From: Candidatus Wildermuthbacteria bacterium
GTDB lineage: Bacteria > Patescibacteriota > Minisyncoccia > Minisyncoccales > UBA10102
Assembly: GCA_016177065.1 (NCBI GenBank)
Contig: JACOVZ010000048.1
Span: 1-6,531, forward strand
Length of the DNA stretch: 6,531 nt
Reading direction: 5' to 3'
Positions within the stretch are counted from its first letter, which is position 1; each line of letters begins with the position of its first letter. The position numbers and the translations under genes are program-made. The notes under the pieces were generated by a model. That model worked only from the letters and a program-made list of their open reading frames with translations, searched no databases and was not told the origin of the DNA. Shown in pieces: positions 1 through 3,723 of this stretch.

Positions 1-24
1 CTCTTCAAGATAGACCCGTTCTAG
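1..24 (+). CDS. 3' end of the toxin gene (partial; same gene as 3724-6414)
   Basis: Read in frame 1, these bases encode LFKIDPF and a TAG stop, identical to the last residues of the large protein ending at 6414. On the closed circle this is the same gene and not a second copy. It places the toxin directly upstream of the immunity gene at 37. Confidence 0.95.
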   Translation, partial: LFKIDPF

Positions 25-27
25 AAC

Positions 28-33
28 AGGAGG
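28..33 (+). promoter_or_regulatory. Ribosome binding site of the immunity gene
   Basis: AGGAGG is a perfect Shine-Dalgarno core four bases after the toxin stop codon and three bases before the ATG at 37. The spacing is shorter than usual, but the core is the strongest in the window. Its position in the toxin-immunity gap fits translation coupled to, or reinitiating after, the toxin gene. The same site recurs at 6418-6423 in the terminal repeat. Confidence 0.8.
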
Positions 34-36
34 ACT

Positions 37-429
37 ATGGAAACATCAAAACACATTCCCACAATTGACACCCTGGAAGCGCTCAATGAGCTCATGACCT
101 CGCTTCTCAAAGAGCATGGAATTGCTGGCCGTTGGGAAACATTCGGTACGGTCAACGAGGGCAAAATGCTTCCTGGGATGGAAAGCAGTTCCGGCAGCAT
201 CCTCACCGAGGATGGCCGAGTGTTTACCTACTGGACTGGCTGGGACGAGCAAAAAACCGCCCCAGACGGAACCAAGGGATGGTACGATCTTGGGGAGAAG
301 TCGTTCTGGACCGATGAAGGTGGGAAGCGACACTCCTACTTTGAGGAAATTCCTCAGGGAGATTCTCGCTACCCCAAGCCAGACGACAGTTCGTTCCTCG
401 CAGCCAAGAAGAAACTCGGCTTAGCATAA
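37..429 (+). CDS. Probable immunity protein of the upstream toxin
   Basis: This encodes 130 residues with no signal peptide and no membrane segment, so it should stay in the cytoplasm. It is rich in Asp, Glu, Gly, Trp and Tyr, with an N-terminal helical stretch (about 10-28) followed by short strand-like segments (about 54-104) and a Lys-rich tail. I do not recognise the family. The immunity role is inferred from position: on the circle its ATG lies 12 nt after the stop of the polymorphic-toxin-like protein, and a small acidic gene directly downstream of the toxin tip is the usual immunity arrangement. The start is fixed by AGGAGG at 28-33. It is closed by an intrinsic terminator at 455-490, making it the last gene of a two-gene operon. 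A chaperone or a second effector is possible but less likely. Confidence 0.82.
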   Translation: METSKHIPTIDTLEALNELMTSLLKEHGIAGRWETFGTVNEGKMLPGMESSSGSILTEDGRVFTYWTGWDEQKTAPDGTKGWYDLGEKSFWTDEGGKRHSYFEEIPQGDSRYPKPDDSSFLAAKKKLGLA

Positions 430-430
430 A

Positions 431-448
431 GTTCGCCACCCGGCGAAC
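431..448. other. Small hairpin after the immunity stop codon
   Basis: A perfect 7-bp inverted repeat (GTTCGCC at 431-437, GGCGAAC at 442-448) encloses an ACCC loop, starting two bases after the stop codon. No T-run follows, so it is not a terminator by itself. It lies six bases upstream of a second, longer hairpin with the same ACCC loop and may stabilise the 3' end of the operon transcript. Confidence 0.7.
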
Positions 449-454
449 GCAGTA

Positions 455-490
455 AGGCCAGTGCACCCGCACTGGCCTCTTTTCTTTTTG
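455..490 (+). terminator. Rho-independent terminator of the toxin-immunity operon
   Basis: A perfect 10-bp stem (AGGCCAGTGC at 455-464, GCACTGGCCT at 469-478) closes an ACCC loop and is followed by CTTTTCTTTTT. It lies 26 bases after the immunity stop codon and should end the toxin-immunity transcript and insulate the surface-protein gene downstream. Confidence 0.93.
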
Positions 491-514
491 AAGGAAATAT
501 GGGATAGAGTATTT

Positions 515-2236
515 ATGAATCTTATAGAGCAGTTGTTTAGGATCTTTCCCTTTCTGATTTTGTCTTTCGGAGGGGCATTTCCTAACCCACAGCCAGCAAT
601 TGATCAGCTTCCCCTTTCTTCTGGACCTCCGGGTACCGTAGTTTTGATTTCCGGGACAAATTTTGATCTAGCACAAAATATCATTCATTTTGGTTTAATT
701 TCTATTACAAATCCCTTTTTTACAGATGAGGATACCATTTCTTTTAGAGTGCCAGATGTATCGCCAGGAGAATACGCAGTATCCGTAGAAAATGCAAATG
801 GAAAAAGCAATAGTGTCCCTTTTATTGTCACCGACAAGAAAGCTCCCCCCTTTACCCTTCTTTCACCGAACGGAGGCGAGGTTTGGGAAATAGGGGAAAC
901 ATATGAAATTCGTTGGGAGGGAGCACGTTACGCTCCAACCGAGAAGGTCTATATTTTCTTAGAGGATAAGCGTTATTCCTATAGTGAATTAGGTGCTGGT
1001 GGACTACAGATCGCGGCAAATCTTCCAAACACGGGATCTTTTTTCTTTACCGTTCCCCCCTCCTTCGGGTATTTATCGAGAGGAAAGTTGAGTGGAGAGA
1101 AGGTCTACAATCTTTCTATCAGTTTAATAGTTGGCGAAGAACTTCTTATAGACACAAGTGATGATTTTTTTACTATTAAATCTTCATCTCTTCAACTTCC
1201 TTTCACCTTGGTTTATCCGAATGGCGGAGAACAATTATATATTGGAAAAACCTACACAATCCGATGGAGTGGGTTTCAATACTCATCAAACGAGAAGGTA
1301 AAAATTTCATTGCACGATAACGCAAGGATGACTCGCGAGGCGGAAACACTAGTCCCTCTCATTATTGCAGAACAAACACCAAACACGGGGAGCTATACAT
1401 TTACCGTTCCTTCAGTATTGGGAACTGCCCAGAGAAAACTTGGAGGGGAGGGCTACACCATGGAAATTTCACTTGCTGATCAAGGCAAAGCAGTATTCGA
1501 CGTAAGCGATACTTATTTTAGTATCTTGCCCTCTCTATATCATCCTATCACTGTGTTGTCTCCGAGGGGCGGTGAAGAATGGAAAGCGGGTTCCACGTAT
1601 CGGCTGGAATGGGTAACATCAAAGAATATAGAAAATCTTAGGTTCGTCCCTAACGTTTCTGAAAGTGATGAGAGGAGCAATAAAAGTACGAACGGAGTCG
1701 AAGATGAAGAAGAAATACAAGAACTGGTAAAAGAGATACGTAGAGTAGTGTCTATTTTACAAGCCGTTCCCTCGCTTAAACAAGGACGCTATTGGACTGA
1801 CCGTCTCTTTTTTGGAAATATTGCTTGGGATATACCTCCTTCTATGCCGCCAGGAAAATATAAATTTAGGATTTCTATTTGTCCTGTCTTAAAATCATAC
1901 ATAGAGTGTGAGTCTGAAATAGATGCTGATAACGACGGTGAGGATGAAAGCGATGAATATTTTTCCATTCTTCCTCCGGATCCAGAAGTTTTTCCAAACA
2001 CAACGCCTTATATCAGGGATGTTTCTGTAACTTCAGAGGGATCCGAGATAAACATTACCATGACGGGATCTGGGTTTACTCCTAGCGACAATGTAATTTT
2101 TAAAGGTGATTGGCCAATCGCCAAAGCCGATTCTTCAGATGGCCGTACCCTTATACTTTACCTTCCCAAAGACGGTGGTTCCCTTTACGGACTTTCAGTA
2201 AGAAATCGTAATGGGATTAGTAATATTATTAAGTAA
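515..2236 (+). CDS. Secreted surface protein with IPT/TIG and SPNGGE-type beta-sandwich repeats
   Basis: This encodes 573 residues from the ATG at 515. An in-frame GTG at 461 lies inside the terminator stem and is rejected. The N-terminus (one Arg, then FPFLILSFGGAF) looks like a signal peptide. Domains in order: IPT/TIG-like (about 27-106), three homologous repeats opening with SPNGGE, YPNGGE or SPRGGE plus a later IRW/LEW motif (about 113-222, 230-339, 344-487), and a C-terminal IPT/TIG-like domain (about 498-573). The repeats resemble the Kre9/KNH-like group of extracellular modules. Repeat 3 carries an acidic helical insertion (about 379-424) and an EF-hand-like loop (about 470-481). No anchor motif or C-terminal transmembrane helix is visible. 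An adhesive or cell-surface role is inferred. No strong Shine-Dalgarno precedes the ATG (AAGGA at 491-495 is 19 nt away), and no clear promoter is seen. Confidence 0.88.
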   Translation: MNLIEQLFRIFPFLILSFGGAFPNPQPAIDQLPLSSGPPGTVVLISGTNFDLAQNIIHFGLISITNPFFTDEDTISFRVPDVSPGEYAVSVENANGKSNSVPFIVTDKKAPPFTLLSPNGGEVWEIGETYEIRWEGARYAPTEKVYIFLEDKRYSYSELGAGGLQIAANLPNTGSFFFTVPPSFGYLSRGKLSGEKVYNLSISLIVGEELLIDTSDDFFTIKSSSLQLPFTLVYPNGGEQLYIGKTYTIRWSGFQYSSNEKVKISLHDNARMTREAETLVPLIIAEQTPNTGSYTFTVPSVLGTAQRKLGGEGYTMEISLADQGKAVFDVSDTYFSILPSLYHPITVLSPRGGEEWKAGSTYRLEWVTSKNIENLRFVPNVSESDERSNKSTNGVEDEEEIQELVKEIRRVVSILQAVPSLKQGRYWTDRLFFGNIAWDIPPSMPPGKYKFRISICPVLKSYIECESEIDADNDGEDESDEYFSILPPDPEVFPNTTPYIRDVSVTSEGSEINITMTGSGFTPSDNVIFKGDWPIAKADSSDGRTLILYLPKDGGSLYGLSVRNRNGISNIIK

Positions 2237-2273
2237 ATACTAGTACACACTGGCCTTTTTCTAAGTCAAGTTA
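2237..2273. other. Convergent intergenic gap with a half-terminator copy
   Basis: This 37-bp gap separates two converging stop codons. It contains CACTGGCCT followed by TTTTCT (2248-2262), matching the right arm and T-tract of the terminator at 470-485 with one base deleted. The complementary left arm is absent, so no stable hairpin forms. It looks like a leftover or duplicated terminator half rather than a working terminator. Confidence 0.65.
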
Positions 2274-2939
2274 TTATCTCGCATTTTGCAATCCTTGCAG
2301 TATTTCGCTGGATCTTACTCTCACTAACTGTGATAAAGAAAGATTCTTTTGACGTTTCATAAAGGAACTGACAAGGAGATACCCGAGACGGTATCCAATC
2401 CATCGCGGGAGTTTTTTTGTACCGAAGAACCATTCATTATGGTCATAATCTTTCTTATACATACTCTTTCGCGCCTGAAGCCAATACTCTCTCTCGTTTT
2501 TGATTGATTCAATCCAAAGCACTTTCTTTCGGAATACTTTCTTTTCAATATATGAAGCGATCCCTTCTGTTATAAGAGATTCGCTCAGCGTTGCGTATAA
2601 TTTCTTATGAACGCTCGCTCGCACCATGTGCGAGAATTCATGATAAATCGCAGAGGAAAGTTCTTTTTGAATCACTCTTTTAATATCGCGCCTGGAGAAA
2701 TCAATATTCACTACAATATCACCCTGTATTGTCGCATGCGCCCCTATTCCTACTTCGGGAGTAACAAAATAAGGGGTTGAGGAAAAAATTACTGTTTCAA
2801 CAGGTTTGCGATACGCAAAAAGCTTGCTGGCTTCGATAAGTACCCGTTCTGCTATTTTAGCAACCTGAACCCTATACTTCCCTGGTATCTTTACCAAGTG
2901 AAGCGTTCCTCCCTTGCATTGTTTTGATATGTTAGGCAT
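2274..2939 (-). CDS. DUF2268-like putative zinc-dependent metallopeptidase
   Basis: This encodes 221 residues without a signal peptide or membrane helix, so probably a cytosolic protein. The zincin motif HEFSH is at residues 100-104: His100 and His104 would bind zinc and Glu101 would be the catalytic base. Glu120 and Glu125 in the following SESLITEG segment are candidates for the third ligand, and that segment matches the L.E.LI.EG pattern I associate with DUF2268 predicted Zn proteases. The later WFFG...LPRWIGYRLGYLLV stretch (about 170-190) also fits that family. The substrate is unknown. It is the only minus-strand gene; it starts 89 bp from the divergent acetyltransferase gene and ends convergent with the surface-protein gene. 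The ATG lacks a clear Shine-Dalgarno. The active-site residues look intact, so I regard it as functional. Confidence 0.87.
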   Translation of the reverse strand: MPNISKQCKGGTLHLVKIPGKYRVQVAKIAERVLIEASKLFAYRKPVETVIFSSTPYFVTPEVGIGAHATIQGDIVVNIDFSRRDIKRVIQKELSSAIYHEFSHMVRASVHKKLYATLSESLITEGIASYIEKKVFRKKVLWIESIKNEREYWLQARKSMYKKDYDHNEWFFGTKKLPRWIGYRLGYLLVSSFMKRQKNLSLSQLVRVRSSEILQGLQNAR

Positions 2940-3028
2940 AAAGATTTTCGCCCCAGTAATCTCTTTTCTATAAGATATATTGTATGCTAATGTACTCTAA
3001 AAGATAGTATTAAGTAAAAAATAAGGGC
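2940..3028. promoter_or_regulatory. Divergent promoter region for the peptidase and acetyltransferase genes
   Basis: This 89-bp AT-rich gap between two divergent start codons must hold both promoters. On the minus strand, TACAAT (complement of 2979-2984) is a good -10 candidate. On the plus strand, TTGTAT (2980-2985) with GATAGT (3003-3008) at 17-bp spacing is a weaker pair. The two candidates overlap, so the genes could compete for polymerase. None is strong enough to call precisely. No clear inverted-repeat operator is visible. Confidence 0.4.
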
Positions 3029-3538
3029 ATGGAAGTACGAAAAATACAATTATCTGATGCAGAAGAACTGCTTCATTTCTTTCAAGAACTTGTAAAAAAA
3101 GACCGGGAAAGAGTAGAGCGACCTCAAGATGCACGGCATACAACCCTAAAGAAAGAACGACAGTGGATTCAAGAAAGAATTCATAAGGCAAACAAACGAG
3201 AAATGTTTGCTTTTATTGGACGGGTAGATAAAAAAGTTGTAGCAGAAGGCGAAATAGAAAGAACGCCGCGCTGGATTGAAAAACATATAGCTGAAATACG
3301 CATGGGAATACTTCCTGATTGTGAATCGATTACCCCGCTTCTCATTGAAAGACTGCTCGCAACAGCAAAGAAAAACAAAATAGAGATTCTTGTCTACTTT
3401 CATTTAAAGACTCAGAGGAAAGGAATTAAGGCCATGAAAAAAGCTGGTTTTTCAGATGCTGGAAGAATAAAAAGGTACTACAAGCGCGGCAAAAAATACA
3501 TTGATAGACTTTATCTGACGAAGGACTTGAAGCACTAA
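3029..3538 (+). CDS. GNAT-like N-acetyltransferase
   Basis: This encodes 169 residues with no signal peptide. The layout is that of a GNAT enzyme transferring an acetyl group from acetyl-CoA to an amine: an N-terminal strand and helix (VRKIQLSDAEELLHFFQ, 3-19), central strands (58-76), strand 4 and the helix after it (about 85-115), strand 5 (ILVYFHL, 120-126), then the typical AMKKAGF segment (135-141) and a final strand pair. The acyl-CoA loop between strand 4 and helix 3 normally carries a Q/RxxGxG/A motif. Here it reads PDCESITP (96-103) and lacks both glycines, so CoA binding may be altered or lost. The substrate cannot be inferred. The start codon has AAGGG only about two bases upstream, so initiation looks weak. 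It is followed by the origin-like region. Confidence 0.8.
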   Translation: MEVRKIQLSDAEELLHFFQELVKKDRERVERPQDARHTTLKKERQWIQERIHKANKREMFAFIGRVDKKVVAEGEIERTPRWIEKHIAEIRMGILPDCESITPLLIERLLATAKKNKIEILVYFHLKTQRKGIKAMKKAGFSDAGRIKRYYKRGKKYIDRLYLTKDLKH

Positions 3539-3542
3539 TCTA

Positions 3543-3580
3543 TGTGAATAACTTAACTAAGTGTGAATAACTTAACTAAG
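3543..3580. repeat. 19-bp tandem direct repeat, two perfect copies
   Basis: The 19-base unit at 3543-3561 is repeated exactly at 3562-3580, with no gap. Each unit begins with TGTGAATAA and ends with CTTAACTAAG. It lies in the only sizeable non-coding gap of the circle and resembles short iteron or initiator-binding arrays, although two copies are few. Confidence 0.95.
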
Positions 3581-3588
3581 TTAAGTTA
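3568..3588. repeat. Palindrome with 9-bp arms overlapping the second tandem repeat
   Basis: TAACTTAAC (3568-3576) and GTTAAGTTA (3580-3588) are perfect inverted repeats around a TAA spacer. The left arm is part of the second 19-bp unit and overlaps the last three bases of its DnaA-like box. It could be a protein-binding operator or an origin hairpin. No T-run follows, so it is a poor terminator for the acetyltransferase gene. Confidence 0.85.
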
Positions 3589-3606
3589 CAACTAAAAACG
3601 AGGCTA

Positions 3607-3637
3607 TTGACAAGCACCATTAATCTTGCTGTATTAG
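3607..3637 (+). promoter_or_regulatory. Likely sigma70-type promoter of the toxin-immunity operon
   Basis: A perfect TTGACA -35 box is at 3607-3612. The -10 element is imperfect: TGTATT (3630-3635), GTATTA (3631-3636) or TATTAG (3632-3637), at 17-, 18- and 19-bp spacing. Transcription would begin near 3643-3648 and give a leader of about 80 nt before the toxin start. It is the only convincing promoter upstream of the toxin gene. Confidence 0.6.
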
Positions 3638-3656
3638 AGGCACAGCAATCTTGCTG
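3622..3656. repeat. Operator-like direct and inverted repeats at the toxin promoter
   Basis: AATCTTGCTG occurs at 3622-3631 and again at 3647-3656, 25 bp apart start to start. The second copy is part of a perfect palindrome, CAGCAA-TC-TTGCTG (3643-3656). The first copy overlaps the promoter spacer and the -10 area and the second falls at the predicted transcription start, which suits a repressor site. No regulator is encoded on the circle, so the binder would be a host protein or the immunity protein. Confidence 0.55.
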
Positions 3657-3711
3657 AGTAAGATATACGGCACTTTAAAAATTAAACAAAATCAAGCGCG
3701 AATAAGCGCAG

Positions 3712-3717
3712 AAGGAG
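3712..3717 (+). promoter_or_regulatory. Ribosome binding site that fixes the TTG start of the toxin
   Basis: AAGGAG lies six bases upstream of TTG at 3724. The ATG at 3738 is out of frame, and the next in-frame Met is residue 230, which would remove the signal peptide. The TTG with this site is therefore the start. Confidence 0.85.
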
Positions 3718-3723
3718 AAATAC

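Larger units (their letters stand above)
1..141. repeat. Terminal direct repeat, left copy (circular closure)
   Basis: These 141 bases are identical to 6391-6531. They cover the last seven codons and stop of the toxin gene, the 12-nt spacer and the first 35 codons of the immunity gene. The repeat has no inverted ends, transposase or target-site signature. Its length equals a commonly used maximum assembly k-mer, so it most likely marks the overlap of a closed circle of 6390 bp rather than a biological repeat. A real repeat of at least 141 bp in a chromosome could also produce it. Confidence 0.96.
3543..3600. other. Candidate replication origin with two DnaA-box-like sites
   Basis: TGTGAATAA occurs at 3543-3551 and 3562-3570. 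Its complement TTATTCACA matches the relaxed DnaA-box consensus TTATNCACA. The boxes have the same orientation and are 19 bp apart, followed by a palindrome and AT-rich sequence to about 3600. No replication initiator gene is encoded on the circle, so host DnaA binding here is the simplest route to replication. The role as an origin is inference; two boxes could also be regulatory. Confidence 0.45.

Noticed and set aside
431..478. Integron attC-like site, given the inverted repeats after the immunity gene
   Set aside because: The stems lack the RYYYAAC and GTTRRRY core pair, and no integrase is present. A T-tract shows that the second stem is a terminator.
461..514. N-terminal extension of the surface protein from the GTG at 461
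   Set aside because: It starts inside the stem of the intrinsic terminator, has no ribosome binding site, and would place extra residues before an otherwise normal signal peptide.
3568..3588. Intrinsic terminator of the acetyltransferase gene
   Set aside because: The stem is AT-rich and no run of T follows on the plus strand.
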